A stretch of 64,000 nt of DNA from Heterotrichella gracilis (Eukaryota; Sar; Xanthophyceae; Tribonematales; Xanthonemataceae), in NCBI GenBank assembly GCA_032358255.1, contig JAULBX010017192.1:1-64000 (forward strand). Reading direction: 5' to 3'. The first letter of the stretch is position 1, and each line of letters starts with the position of its first letter. Under the pieces are notes generated by a model that was not told the origin of the DNA, searched no databases, and worked only from the letters and a program-made list of their open reading frames with translations. Positions 26,989-40,517 of the stretch are shown in pieces. Made by a program: the position numbers and the translations under genes.

Positions 26989-29900
26989 ATGTACCGAACC
27001 AACGCCCTTGGGCGCAACGTGACCTGCCTGCTCACCTTGACCAGCCAGGCAACCTCCAAGCGCCTACTCACACAGCCCACCTGGCGGGGGCCCAGGCGGG
27101 TGTGCCTGGCCACCCCCCTCACCAGGCGCACCACACCACAGGGGGGGCGCACACAGCGCGCCCCACTCCTCCCCCGCTGCGCAGCCAGCGTCTCCACCAC
27201 CCCTCTTACTGATGCCCCCCCTGGTGCCAGTCCCTCCCCCGCAATCCCCACCCCTCCAGCCCCCTCCCTAGCCCCCACCGCCCCTTCCTTCCAGGAGGCC
27301 ATAGCCCAGCTGCAGCAGTACTGGTCCTCAGTGGGGTGCGCGGTTGTGCTGCCACACAACACAGAGGTGGGTGGAGGGCAGCGGGGTGGGTGGGGCGACA
27401 GCGGGCGGCCACTGCCGCAGCTTCCTGTCTACATACTGCACCTGGGCTGTGCACCCGGCAGCACCCAGTACTAGGACTTCTTCGCATCCCACTCCCTCGC
27501 ATGCCTAGTCTGCGTAGTGCCCTACCTCAACGGCCATCCACTGCCCCATCCCCCCCACCCCCCAGGTTGGCGCCGGCACCATGAACCCCGCCACCTTCCT
27601 GCGCGTGCTTGGGCCCGAGCCCTGGAACGTGTGCTACCCAGAGCCCTCCATACGCCCGGATGACAGCAGATACGGCGACAACCCCAACAGGGTGCAGAGG
27701 CATACGCAGTTCCAGGTAGGAGCTCACGCCTGGGCACGCTGCGGCACAGAGCTTGCTAGGCAGGCGTGCATATATGTTCATGTTGCAGACAGTGTGGCTG
27801 GGTCCACCCCTCTTGAGGGCCTGTGTGACCAAGCGCACGCCACACAGCCCTTATCTAACACCCTACTCCATGCGCAAGCTCCCACCTGAACCTCCCCCCG
27901 GGCACGGCTTATACCCAACCAGCAGTCCCCAATAGCTGCGCCAGTCCCAGTCACACACCTGGCGCAGCCCCCCCACTGCACCGCGCCAATGCATCTCCTG
28001 CCCGCAGGTCATCCTCAAGCCCGACCCCGGCAACCCCCAGGAGCTGTACCTGGGATCCCTGGCCGCCCTGGGGATTGACACGCGACAGCACGACGTGCGC
28101 TTTGTGGAGGACAACTGGGAGTCGCCGGTGCTGGGGGCGTGGGGGCTGGGATGGGAGGTGCGGGCGGGGCGGGGTGGGAGCGGTAATGGTGGTGGTGGGG
28201 GTCAGCGAGGGCATCGCACCTCGCACCCTGCCCACGCGCCAGCAAGCAGCAAATTACACAAAATATATGACACCCCACGGTGAACGAACGTTGATCTGAC
28301 CAGCAGGAAGCAAGCCCAACTCCTGCACCCTCACACCTGCCTCACAGTTGCCATGTGTTCCACCACCAACCCTTCCCTAGGCACAGCATTAACCCCCTCT
28401 CCCCGCCCTGCAGGTGTGGCTTGACGGCATGGAGGTGACCCAGTTCACGTACTTCCAGCAGGCGGGCGGCAGGCCACTGGACAGCGCCGCTGTTGAGATC
28501 ACCTACGGGCTGGAGCGGATACTCATGGCGCTGCAGGGGGTCAAGCACTTCAAGGACATCGTGTACACCAAGGTGTGTGTGTGGGGGGTGGCAGGGGGTG
28601 GTTTGTGAGGGGTGGCGGGGGTGGCTGTGTAGCTGGCGGTGTTCCGGTTTAGCTAATGGTGATGGCGACGATGGTCAGTGGAGCAGCCTTCCGACCCCAA
28701 GAGACCTGCATGAAATGCGTTGCACAAAATCAAGGGCCGGCTGGGTGTGGTCTCAGGGGACACAGCTCATTGGCCTGGCCAGGGCATTGCTGGTGATCAC
28801 TGCGTGCAGTGCGATCTCATGGCGATTCATCTGCAGCCTCATCCTCATCCCAGCGAGGCAGTGGGATACCATTAGGGTCACGGCCCCACTCGCACACATG
28901 GCGTCACCCCCACACCATCCCTGTGCCCGCCCCTTGGTGTTTAGAGCCGCATGACCGCCACATGACCCTGGTGGTGAATGCATGGCAGCTTGGTGCTTTC
29001 CCTTTTGGTGTCCTCTTCTTAACACAATTCACGCCCCCTCACAGGGCCTTACCTACGGCGAGATGTTCCTCCAAAGCGAGTACGAATGGAGTGTGTTCAA
29101 CCTGGATCAGGCAAGCACACAAGACCAGAGGGAGAGGTTCAAGCTGTACGACGAGGTGAGGGGTGGGGTGGGCGCAGGAGTGGGGGTAATGAGGTGGTTG
29201 GATGGTCACTGGGGGGCCGCTGTACATGCGCATCACATGGGAGGGTGATGGATGCGGCATGCTTGTGATGTTATGGAGGGAGGTCCTAGGCGGTCCTAGA
29301 TGGCAGCGGCACTGCCCAGCCTGGTGACATGTGCGCCATGGCTGTGGGCGCCTATTGGCAAGGGTGCAAGACCAGGCGCCAGGCCCACTGCTGGCTCGGC
29401 GTGCTTCCTACCCATAGGATGCACGACATGGGCAATAGCACCACACGGGGAAGGCCTGTTGCAGGCATGCATGCCTCACACACTCTGCTCGTCCCCAGCA
29501 CCACCACCACACCGTCCCACGCCGTCCACCATCGGCTCATGCCCCCACGCAGGAGGCGCGTCGCCTGCTGTCCCACCGCCTGCCCATCCCCGCCTACGAC
29601 CACCTGCTCAAGCTGAGCCACTGCTTCAACATACTGGATGCGCGCGGGGCGGTGGGGGTGACTGAGCGGGCAAACTGCTTTGCGGTCATGCGCCAGCTGG
29701 CAAGGGAGGTGACAGGTGCGTGTGTACGTGTGGCGGGCAGAGGGTGCAGTCGGTGCATCATGTGGCAATGGTGCAGCGTGCGCTGATGGCTTTCAGATTG
29801 GGAAGCACAGGTTTGTGCTCAACTCAATTCCAGGTCCCACATGCCCTGAGCAATCTCCCACCCACCACTGCCAGGGCTGTGGCTGGAGCGGCGTGCTGAG

Positions 29901-32900
29901 CAGGAGTTCCCACTGGGGATCATACCACCACCCGTCGCCCCTACCCTAACCCCTGCCCAGGGCTTGACGGATGCGCCCTCCGCTCCCCTGGTGCTTGAGG
30001 TGGGGTGCGAGGAGCTGCCGCCGGATGACGTCATGGCAGCAGTGGAGCAGCTACGGTGAGGGGAACTGAAATGGTGGGGAACTGAAATGGAGGGGAACTG
30101 GAATGAATGGCCCCGCTGCCCTGTATAATTGTGTGGCTGCAGTGCATGCTGTCATGTGTGTTTTGAGCGCGGCATATGGTGGAATCCAGGTGGATGGTCA
30201 GTGTGCATCCCTCGAAATATATCCTTACCCATGTGATTGGTGTACTGCGAGGTTGTAACAAACCATGGCATGCAGCTGGCATGCTCCACTGCGCCTTCCT
30301 GGCTGCAACTCCAGCTTTTGAATTAAAGCGTGTTTCCTGTTCCCACCCCCCACCCCCCACCTCCCATTCCTGCAGTGAGCGCTTCAACCCCCTGCTGGCT
30401 CGCCTGCGCCTCCCCCACGGTGCCGTGTCTGTTGCCGCCACCCCCCGCAGGCTGGTGGTGATGGTGCAGGAACTGGCGGCGGGCCAGCCGGATGCGCAGG
30501 ACAGGCGCAGAGGGCCGCCCGCAAAGGTGCGCATGCATGCACATCCTAGCACATGTCAGGGGTGCAATGTGCAACCGCAGTGCTGATGCCTGTGGGGGAT
30601 GTGCAGGGCACCTGGGTTTTTTGGGCTGTGCTAGTGTGCAAGCTCAAAGCAAGATTCACATGGGCAATTGTTGGTGCACACCCCGCTGGGTATGCATGTG
30701 TAGGCCACAAGCGCCATGCATGTGGGGTGGTTGTACCTATGTGCGTGGCTAGACCATGTAGCTACATACCATGGATGTGTGGCAGCTGGGGCGCACGCAC
30801 ATGGTGCAATGACAATCGCTGACACAATCCATGCTTGGTGGCACATGTGCAGGCTGCCTATGACAAGGATGGCCAGCCCACCAAAGCCCTGCTAGGGTTC
30901 TGCAACAAGAACGGTGTGGACGTGGGTGATGTGGTGTCTGAGGCTGACGGCAAGGGCACGGAGTATGTGTGGGCGGTGGTCAACAGCAAGGGGAGGAGTG
31001 CGGTGGAGGTGAGGAGGGGGTGAAAGACACTGCATGCACATGGCCCCACACCCCAATTGAGTCACATGCTGGCTCCGTCTTGGGGGTATTGCTGCACGGT
31101 TCTGTAGTCCAGTCGTAGGAGCCTACCTCTGCCTTTGCCAATTTATCAATTAGTGCTTTCATGTCCCTGCTGGATCCTTCAGAGGCTTCATCTATATCCT
31201 GCACTCCCATTCCCTCCCTCTCAGGTCATATCTAGGAGCTCCGCGCAACTTCTCGCTTCTAACCTGTGCCCCGTGCTCCATATCTTTGTGGAACCTTTGG
31301 AGACACCTGCCGTACCCTTCGCCTTTAACTTTTATCCCTCCTCTGTAGGTCCTGGCCGAGGAGCTCCCCGCCCTGCTGTCATCGCTGTCCTTCCCACGGT
31401 CCATGCGCTGGAGGGGGGAGGCGGCCTTCTCGCGACCTGTGCGCTGGCTGCTGGCGCTGCATGGGCCACAGGTGGTGCCCCTGGCGTGGGCTGGGCTGGT
31501 GGCGGGCAGGGGGAGCAGGCTGCTTAGGAATGCGGACAAGGGGGAGGCGCAGGTGAGCGGTGTGTGTGGCTGGGGTGGGTGGGTGTGGCTGTAGGATAAT
31601 TGCTATACCATTTGGCTACTAGCATCGTCCTTGGTGAGGGTTGGAGGGGTGATGGGGCGGTGGCTATGGTGGCTTGTGTGCAATGCCCCATCATGCCATG
31701 GTGCCACATGGCATATCTGCACACAAATGCGCCCCATGCATGGATCCACAGCAATGCGTATGCCAGGTGGTGCCTCCTACCAGAAATGCTGACAGCACGC
31801 GTGCCCACATGCTACCTGCATCGCAGGCGGAGCTGCTTGCTGCACGGTTCCCTTGCGTTTCCCCACATGCCCACATAGCAAACGTGCCCGAGGTGTGCCT
31901 GCCGGTTGCATTGCTACCATGGGTGTCTGACTGGCGCATGTCTCCCTCCCTTTGTGCTCAGATCGCCAGCGCCTCCAACTACCTGCCCACCCTGGCAGCC
32001 GCACGCATCACCATTGACATTGACCAGCGTCGGGACGACATCTGGCGACAGGTGGTGGATGCAGCCGCAGCCAGGGGGGGCGTTGTGCCCGACAGCACGC
32101 GGGGGGACCTGCTTGCTGAGGTGTCCAACCTGGTGGAGTCGCCCACTGTGGTGGTTGGGGATTTTGACCCAGACTTCCTCAAGCTGCCACAGTGCGTCAG
32201 GGACCCTAGGCACAAACCCTGAGTGCAACAAGCTACGAGATCCACACCCGTTGCCTGTCCATTTTCCCCCTCAATGTCAAAAGCAAATACATAATTTGCT
32301 GGTAACACCCCTCCACGGCGTGCACGATGCAGGTCGTATAATGGGGTCCGCGCCAATGTTAGTGTCGCTTGACTCATGCTGAACATCACACGACATGCCT
32401 GTCCATTTGAATCCCTTGCTGCCTGCGTACAAATCAATATGCGGGCTGCAGCTGTCAACGTGCTGCAGCTTTATGTATTTAATGTTGCGGCTTTTGGCGG
32501 GCAAATTACTACAAACCTGCTAACCTTCTTTTTTGCCTGCCCCCTGCAGGGAGATCCTTGTGATGGTGATGCGCAAGCACCAGCGGTACTTCCCCGTGGT
32601 TGACCCCTCCACTGGAGCCCTGCTGCCTTGCTTTGTCACTGTTGCCAATGGGGAGGTGGACCAGGACACAGTGCAGGTGGGGAGAGGGGGGTAGGAGGCA
32701 GCGTACTTGTGCTGGAGTGGGTGGTCATGTTTGTAGCTTGGTGTACCATTTTTGAGAATGCTAGGAGTTGTGGGTGGCCCGGGGTCCCCAACACAACTGT
32801 ACATGAATAGTCGCCCCAGCCGCATGGCCAGCCCAGGGTAGTCAGGACATTGGAGCGCCGGGTGTCAGTTGCCTCGGCCACTTTTGGTGAGAATTCCACA

Positions 32901-35875
32901 GTCTGCGCATGCTTCATGCCTGAGCTACCATGCCTGGCACCACATCGCGCCACCACCCACCACCAAGCGGGCAACAAGGGCATCATTGCGCGCACGTGTT
33001 TCTGTTCCCATTGCCCCTATCCTCACGCCCCACCCCCCACCCTCCGCCCCCCAGGCCGGCAACGAGGCTGTGCTCACCGCCCGCTTCAGCGACGCCTCCT
33101 TCTTCTACTCCGCTGACCTGGCCACGCCGCTGTCCAGCCTGATGCCCAAGCTTGAGGGGGCGCTGTTCCAGCAACAGCTGGGGTCAATCAGGGACAAGGC
33201 GGACAGGGGGGCGCAGCTGGTGCCGCACCTGGCGCAGCTGGCGGGGCTGGAAGGTGGGTGCGGCGGTGCTATGGAGTGGGGTAGAGCAGCCGGCAGCAAT
33301 GCCCATGTTGCACCAGGTACATGTTGCCGCAGCATGCCGCTACCTGTGTCCTCCCACACACCACTGCTCTGTCTGCCGCAGCGCCACCACCTCACACACA
33401 AAGACATCATTCCGATGGCTGTGGGCCCGATGGGCAGCATAGCACGCCCGGGTTGCCCTCCTTTGAAACCTAAATCACGCCCCCTGGCCCCTTTCCAGAC
33501 GCCCTGTCTGTGGCCACCCCCGCCGCCGCGCTGCACAAGGCCGACCTTGCCAGCGCCACTGTGACTGAGATGACTGCCCTGGCTGGAGTTATGGGGCGAC
33601 ACCTGGCGCTGCAGGAGGGGCAGTCGCAGGAGGTGGCGCAGGCGATTTTCGAGGCGGTGCTGCCACGCCAGGTGGGAAGTGCTGCACTGGAATCGGGGGT
33701 GGGGGTTACAAGGGAGAGCACCGCTGGCTCATGGCCTGTCGTCACTATGCTCCATGAATCATCTGGGCCATGATTACATGTTGTATGGCCCTTTTGATGC
33801 ACCACAGCTGCATAAACAATGCACACGCCATCCCAGTGCACTGCATTCCATGAGCGCAAGTGGTGCTATGCACATCATGTCAATCTCAAATTCAAACCCT
33901 TCCACACCACAACCACACACATGGACCCCTGTCACCTCCGCACCCTCTCCTCCCTTTACAGGCTGGCGACCAGCTCCCCGCCTCCCCTGCCGGCATCCTG
34001 ATTGCCTGCGCCGACCGCCTGGACAGCTTGGTGGGGCTCACGGCAGCAGGGTGCGCGCCAACGGCATCGGCGGATCCATACGGCCTCAGGCGGGCGGCAT
34101 ACGGGCTGCTGCAGGTGGGTAGGGGGAGGGGGGGCGGTGGCTGATCATGGAGCGGGACTTGCAAGCATTGCATTATATGCAGATAAGACCATCGAACAAC
34201 CTAGAGAATACCTAACTTGTAAATAACAAGCGGGAAATTGTACCTAAAAATAATGGATAGTCGTGTAACCTATTTATCGTGGAATCTTGCTGCTGGTGTT
34301 GAATTTGCGGACCTATCAGGAAATTGAATGTGGCCGCCCATATGCAGCTGGGCGGGAATACTTGGTGCACACATCGTCCTCCCCCACCTCCCCTGATCCT
34401 TGCCCCCCTCTTACCTCGCAGACCCTGGTCCACAACAACGTGCGCATGAGCCTGCCCGCAGCCGTGGCAGCCGCCTCCCAGCTGCAGCCCATCCCCGTCA
34501 CCCCGCAGTCCCAGGGAGCGGTGCTGGACTTTTTGTCGCGGCGCCTGGAGCAGCTGCTGGTGGACGGGGGGTGCGGCGTGGAGGCGGTGCGGGCTGCGCT
34601 GGGTGAGCGTGGGGAGGACGCCGCGCTGGGTGCAGCGACAGCACGCGAGCTACAGGTGGGCGGTGGGGAGTGGGTTTGGCACGGCTCTCTTGCTTGTGCT
34701 GAGGAGTGTGAGGTGATGCATCTTGCATTGGTGCAACCAGTGGACCTTCCGTTGGTGTGGACCTGGGTGGTGGGTGGCGGCTGCATGGGCAGGGCAGCAG
34801 CACACAAGTGGGGAAGATCGTCCGGCGCAGTCAGGCACCAACGGTGTCCATGCAGTTGAATCCTGAGTTTCTCCTCAGTGTCGTGACGTTCTCCCCTTCC
34901 TACCCCTTCACAGGCTGAGCTTGACGCCGGTGCTGCCAGCCCGCTTGCGGCTGTGGTGGGTGCGCTGTCCCGCCCCACACGCATCGTGCGTGGCAAGGAG
35001 GTTGCACCCGAGTGGCAGGTGGACACGGCGCTGTTCCAACAACCGGAGGAGGAGGCGCTGTATGCAGCCTACCAGGTGGGGGGGATGGCAGGTTGGGGGA
35101 GGGCATGTCGAGGGTTTACAGGGTTGCATTGCACCAGGCTTCCCACTTTCCACTTGCAAAGGACAAGGAGGTGTATGCCAATTGCAGACAATCGCACCCC
35201 AATTGGGTCATGCAAGGTTCTGTAGATTCTTGGTGCGTAGCGTGCATCCAACCTGGCACGGTGTACTCAAATTGTGAGGTTGCGGGATCGACTTCTTCAG
35301 CTATATTTGCTGTGCCCGCACATGCATTAACAGTCCAGGGGTGCACCATGGTGCGCACCACTGCATGTGCACTGGACAGGGTCAGCATGCAGTGCCCCCA
35401 CACCATACAACCCCCAGCGCACCAACTGCCCCTTGGCCCTCCCTGTGCAGGCTGTGTCTACGCAGCTGTCCCCGGGCATGCCTGTGCGCGCATTCCTGGA
35501 TGCGGCTACCGCCCTGTCTGCTCCCCTCGACGCCTACTTTGACAAGGTGTTTGTGATGTGCGAAGAGGAGGGGGTGAGGAGGAGCAGGCTGGCGCTGCTC
35601 AGGTAGGTGGGGGAAGCGCCACAAAGCATCCATTTGTGAAAGGTGGCCCATTTTGGCCATGCATTAATTTGCAAACATACGTTGCAGCGATCCGACCAGG
35701 TTTGCATGGCCATGCATTATCCATCACCAATCCTGTGTATGCAGCATCCGGCCATGTCATGGGTGTGCAATACGTGACACACCCCTTCTAAATTTTCCCT
35801 TGTCCCCTGTGCTGCAGGGATGTTGCTGCGCTGCCCCGTGGTGTGGCGGACCTGTCGGCGCTGCCAGGATTCTGA
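26989..35875 (+). CDS. Organellar glycyl-tRNA synthetase, fused alpha/beta (EDD1-like)
   Basis: Charges tRNA-Gly in plastids and, in plants, also mitochondria. Bacterial GlyQ and GlyS are joined in one chain. Nineteen exons: 26989-27366, 27566-27715, 28008-28157, 28414-28572, 29045-29155, 29553-29715, 29875-30055, 30376-30526, 30853-31008, 31349-31552, 31962-32191, 32550-32676, 33055-33253, 33499-33671, 33962-34114, 34422-34655, 34914-35075, 35451-35602, 35818-35875; 1096 residues. After an Arg/Thr/Pro-rich transit peptide of about 100 residues comes the catalytic alpha part: [74 protein letters not shown] and [10 protein letters not shown] short linker near residues 386-407 joins the beta part, which starts [15 protein letters not shown] and includes [36 protein letters not shown], and a DALR-like tail ending LSALPGF. 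Exon 6 uses the donor after VTG because only that one keeps phase. Confidence 0.96.
31081..31345 (-). other. Antisense coding-like stretch in GlyRS intron 9
   Basis: On the minus strand of the intron, adjoining frames encode charged, well-mixed peptides (for example [11 protein letters not shown] and [19 protein letters not shown]) unlike the low-complexity shadows elsewhere. I do not recognise the family. It may be a decayed mobile-element or pseudogene piece, or chance. Confidence 0.25.
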
Positions 35876-36896
35876 GGAAGGGGTGAATGGCAGTTGAATA
35901 GAAGGGATTTAGGTTTGAGAGGTTATGTACGGTGCGAGTGTGTATGCTGCTGTGGTTACTGGGTATACTGCACACCATCAGCACTGCAGTTTTCAGCTAG
36001 CTGGCCATCCTGTCCGGGCGTGCGGGCTAGTGCAGCCACGCTCACCACATGGGCGCCACAAGCGTGACACTGGTCATCCAGCAGTGTAGTACTTATCTAA
36101 TGAGGATGGCCTTCACAGTGGAAGGATATACACTATGACATTAAGCGCATATATTCCTGAATGACTAGTTTAATATGGTGTTCTCCATTCAGATTAAGGC
36201 ATTGTCCGATTCTTTGGGTGCCCAAGCACGGTATTTGCCTGGCCTTGAGGCTGTTTGCATTCCAAGGAGATTGTGCCACACGTTACAGAGCCTACGCCGT
36301 TCGTGCCAATATTTTACGCAGCACGTGGGATGCCGTATGCTAATGGCATGGCGCTGCTCATGCATGCATGCAGGGTTGGTCACAGCTGCACCTTGCTTGG
36401 AACACTTGCACGCAGGGTATTGCTACAGCTTTTCTGCCCGGGCGTGCTAGCAGCAGCATATGCCACTTTCCCAAGGGGAGTGCATTGCCTCATATCCGAT
36501 GTGTCCCACTTTGCCAGTTGGCAAGAACTGTAATGGAGGGGATGGCCTTCAAAACGAGGCTGGAGCTGTTAGCGGGCCCACGGAGCGCCAACTTATACAA
36601 CAGATAGAGCATGTTCTTTTCAAAAGCAAACTTCGTTAAGTCGTGCACCGTGAAAGCCACCTCAATACAGTGACTGCTGCCGACGCACACCACAGTGACT
36701 CTGGCATGCCTGCGCGCACCCTGGCCTAAACTACCAAAAGAGGCGAGCAAAACTACCAAACACCATCTGCTTGCACGCTCCCGTTTGGTTGTGGTGCGTC
36801 CTTGTTTGGGCATCCTAGTTTTGGCATCATACCTGGGTACATCCTCGGGGGAGCAGCAGGGGGCAGACCGCGTGTTTCTGTAAGTGAAGGGTCAGG
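35876..36896. other. Intergenic region, GlyRS to OTU gene
   Basis: About 1 kb between two genes on the same strand, so it should contain the GlyRS 3' end and the OTU gene promoter. No domain-bearing frame or repeat stands out. Confidence 0.55.
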
Positions 36897-39038
36897 ATGG
36901 TTCAGTTTGAGGCACACGGCATGCGGCTAGACACCACTCCCAGCAGCAGGGGCCAACCGGCGCTGCAAGGTGTGTGTGCACCACAATTCATGCATATAGC
37001 TCATGCGCTTGGTTTGCTGACAACGCATGCAGCTGGCGTGCGTACAGCTGTACTGCATACTGCAAACACATCGCCATATACAACAAGTAAATCACATATC
37101 AACTCGCTTGCCTTTTATTATACCACGCATGCCATCACCATCCTCCCTCCAGCTGCACACACCATATCTATGCGGCGTCTCAGCCACATTCCAAGCAACC
37201 TCTCAAGCGTGCTGTTGAACGTACTGCACAGCAGCTCATCTGGGGCTTTTTATCGTGGGGATAGACCTGGCTTGCCCAGTGTTGTGTGTGAATCCCCCAT
37301 CCTCTCCCCCGCAGGCGCTACCTTCTGCCTGCACCGCCCTGGGCCCCTCCTCCCCGCCTGCTTTGCGTCACTGTCCTCACCATGGGCCGGTACCAGGCGG
37401 CCGCCCATGCTGGTGGCGGATATTGCCAAGTGAGCACAAACCCTGCACCAACCCTAAACCCTACGTGGCGGAAGCCCTTGGCACTGGCCATTACGCACAA
37501 CTAGGCCCTCTGCGTTGGTGGGAGTGTTGACTAGTGGGCAGCAAGTACCAAACCATGCCTGTGCACTTTGTATGCAAGTACCGCTGTATACCCTCGTGGT
37601 CCCATTCAGTGACACCGTCCAAAACAACGCATGACTTGAATGATTAATTGGTTAGTTGCAACGCACGATTGAACTGTGGCAGTTTGACTCTGCGATGGCA
37701 ATGAGGAGCAACGGGCGTGCATCCTTGCAGGGCTGTGACTCAGCAGAAGCAGATGCGCGTGGTGAAGATCAAGGGGGACGGGAAGTGCATGTTCAGGGCA
37801 CTGGTAAGGGTGGGGAGGAGCAGGGGCCCTAGTGAAGGTGCCGTAGTTTCATGCTTTAAATGAACACACGAGAATAGATCTTGTCGCAGAAACTATGCTT
37901 GGGTGGTGCTGATGTAGCAGCCACATTACAGCTTCAATGCCATGGACCTATGGCCTACAAGCGGCACTAACGCCCTGCTATGAATGGTGCATTGACCCCA
38001 GCAATGGCTGTCTGTGCACCCTGATCCCATCCCCTCCCTTATGCAGGCGCTAGGCCTTGCCCGCAACAAGGGGGTGCTGCTGTCACCGGATCTGGAGGAG
38101 CGGGAAGCAGGTGTGGGGGGTGTGCGTGTTGGGGGAGGGTGCGTATGGTATGGGGCCTGCACCGTCATGCTGGTCGGGATCATCACACATATCATGGTGG
38201 GGGCCGGGCCGGGTGGCATCAGCTGTCAGGGCAACAGCATGGCCCCCATCCCCCATCCCCCATCTTGCACCTGCATGCAGCTATAGCTGCTGCCACCCTC
38301 TCCCCGCAATTTCAAGCCGTTCCCTTTTCCCCCTTTTGCCGCAGACGAGCTGCGCCTTGCGGTTGTTGAGGTGCTTTGCCTGAGCCACAGCAGGCATGGC
38401 CAGTTCAAGGATGCGCTGCGGGCCATTGCCACGGAGGATGCGCTGCCAAAGTGGGTGGGGGTGGGGAAGATGCGTACCGGGGATAACGCATGATCACACT
38501 CTGCCCTGCATGGCTATGCTGCGCTCTGCATGGATGTGTGGTGCGCCCTTGGGCGGTTGTGGAGCATGCGTGTGTGCCTGCGCCACAATCTTGTTCAGTG
38601 CTGCATGCGCTGCATGGCATGACGCCCGCCATGGCCGTGGACGTGGCATCCACCCCGCAAGTGTATCTATTGGCGTTGTGCGCAAATTCTGCACAGCGAA
38701 TGGCCCATGGCATGTCATGTGCAGCCACATCCAATACTTACACCACTGCCATCCTGAACCCACCACTCCCTGCCCCACCCCCTGCCAGGTACTGCAAGCG
38801 CCTACAGTCGCCCACCTTCTGGGGCGGTGAGCCCGAGCTGCTGGTGCTGTCGCGCATGCTCAAGGTGCCAATCACGGTGTACCTGGCGGGGGCGGAGTGG
38901 GGCGCGGCGGGGGGGTTCAGCCCAATCGCAACGTACGGTGGGGAGTACAGCAAGGCTGGCAAGGGGTGGAAGGCCAGGCGGCCCGTGCGGCTGCTGTTCA
39001 CGGGGGGGAACCACTACGACCTGCTGCTGTCAGGATAG
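36897..39038 (+). CDS. OTU-domain cysteine protease (deubiquitinase-like)
   Basis: A probable ubiquitin-chain-cleaving thiol protease. Six exons: 36897-36969, 37315-37429, 37731-37803, 38047-38110, 38345-38450, 38789-39038; 226 residues, all phases closing. The OTU core is complete: KGDGKCMFRAL with Asp79 and the nucleophile Cys82, a short helical middle, TFWGGEPELLVLSRML, and a strand-rich end with VPITVYLAG and the catalytic histidine in GNHYDLLLSG (His219). The protein is little more than the OTU domain, as in the small OTU proteins of plants. The first exon (MVQFEAHGMRL) is chosen by phase alone; an extra exon between 36970 and 37314 cannot be ruled out. No ubiquitin-binding or membrane segment is visible. 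Confidence 0.87.
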
Positions 39039-39696
39039 GGGGGGGCCACAGCCCCTCAGGCGCTGCGATCTGATGTAGGATAACTGTAGCTACGGGAGCC
39101 CTTGCCTTGGTGTGCAGAATGGTTGGAACTTCATGCCAGCAACTGTGGGATTGAGAGTGGCAGGCATGTGGGCGTATTGATGGAGCGCACATGAACAGCG
39201 GATACGGGATCTTGGGTGCAGTGCCATTCCTCCCACTTGCCTCCCCTAGCATGACAGCAGCACCTTGGTGTGCAAGTGCAGGCAGTTGGCGATAGTGCCC
39301 TTGCTTTGGCCCTGATATATTTGCACTATGCCCAGCCTGCTCCTGCACTCACTGCAGTCTGCTTGCAATAGGCTGTGGCCACATGTGCAGTATTGCAATC
39401 ATAGCTAGGAACGTTCAGCTTCAACCAGGCATTTCACAATACTCAATGTCATAGAGAAGCAGCTAGTTGGCGCACTGCAATATGCAAACTGGAAAACAAG
39501 TAAAATATTGTGTCATTACGATACCCGTCAAATTGTGTTGCATTCCGCACAGTATATTGCATGGCTCGGGCCGTTCATTACTATAGTCTCGGTACAAAAC
39601 AAGGGAAAATGTTGAAGCAGCCAAAAGGAACAGCGCAGAAGGGCATCCGTCACTCTGGGTAGCAAAATGCATATTGCTCAAAAAAAGGCAAAATGT
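39039..39696. other. Intergenic region downstream of OTU gene
   Basis: This contains the 3' region of the OTU gene and the 3' trailer of the minus-strand tRNA. Nothing else was recognised. Confidence 0.6.
39680..39686 (-). terminator. Pol III terminator of tRNA-Gln
   Basis: Seven consecutive A on the plus strand give TTTTTTT on the tRNA's strand, 11 bases past its 3' end. A shorter TTTT run lies nearer, at 39690-39693. Confidence 0.8.
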
Positions 39697-39768
39697 AGGC
39701 AGCACCGAGAGTCGAACTCGGGTTAGCAGATTCAGAGTCTGCTGTGATAACCACTACACTATGCCGCC
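39697..39768 (-). tRNA. tRNA-Gln (anticodon CTG)
   Basis: Decodes CAG. The seven-base acceptor stem GGCGGCA pairs with TGCTGCC (one G-U), with T as discriminator base. The anticodon arm is GCAGA-CTCTGAA-TCTGC, giving anticodon CTG. The A box reads TAGTGTAGTGGTTA and the B box GAGTTCGACTC. There is no intron and no encoded CCA, as expected for a nuclear tRNA. Confidence 0.95.
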
Positions 39769-40517
39769 ACTTGGATGTGCAGCAGGCATTTGTGGCCGAC
39801 TATCTTGGTCCCTTAACAGCAGCGCAAAAGAAAATAGCACCGCTCAGCAGCCCTCGCCCTTTCTATTCAGTATGCGAAAGACAAAGGGCTGATTGGCACA
39901 TCCTTTCCCGCTGTGTGAACCGTTTGTTTTCAGCTGGGCATCCACCACAGCCCGAACACGCAGTCAGGCAATTGAAGGGGTGTCGTTGCAAGAGAAGTCG
40001 AACCTTTTCACTTCGGTGCCGTTCGCCACAGAAGCAACGCTGTTGTGTGGCTCAGGCCAGTAGGGATGGGAACCTCTACTGTCGATGGCAGGGTGGTTGG
40101 CTGTTGTACGCACTGCCTGCCGGGACAGCACCGGTGAACAAGTCAACAGCCACTGTCCGCCAGTAGGTGCCAGCTGTGGTATCCGTTGGGGTGAACTCTT
40201 AGTGGCATCACCTGCAGGCATGTCCCCACAGTGTGTCACCTGGGTGTCAGGGCATGAGCCCACAGTCAGACACTGCGTCTATGGCCAGGCTGGATGGGGT
40301 GGGTACAAACAGCATAACACGATGGCACGGGCGCTGCAGTCCTAGGGAGACAAGGAGCGCCCAGTCAGCTGAGTCAAAAGCCTCACAAAATGCCAGCGTT
40401 CGGCTGAAGCATACGCCGTGTCCACTTACTTGTGCAGGCTCCCCCGGTGTGCACACCATGGACACTTGCTCCCCACTTGCCGCCAGTCCCTGTCCAGAGT
40501 AGGTACCTCAGCGCCCC
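39769..40517. other. Region between tRNA-Gln and AASDH-like 3' end
   Basis: Includes the upstream side of the tRNA and the 3' flank of the AASDH-like gene. An open frame at 39744-40166 has no recognisable domain, and part of it overlaps the tRNA gene. No further feature was seen. Confidence 0.55.
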
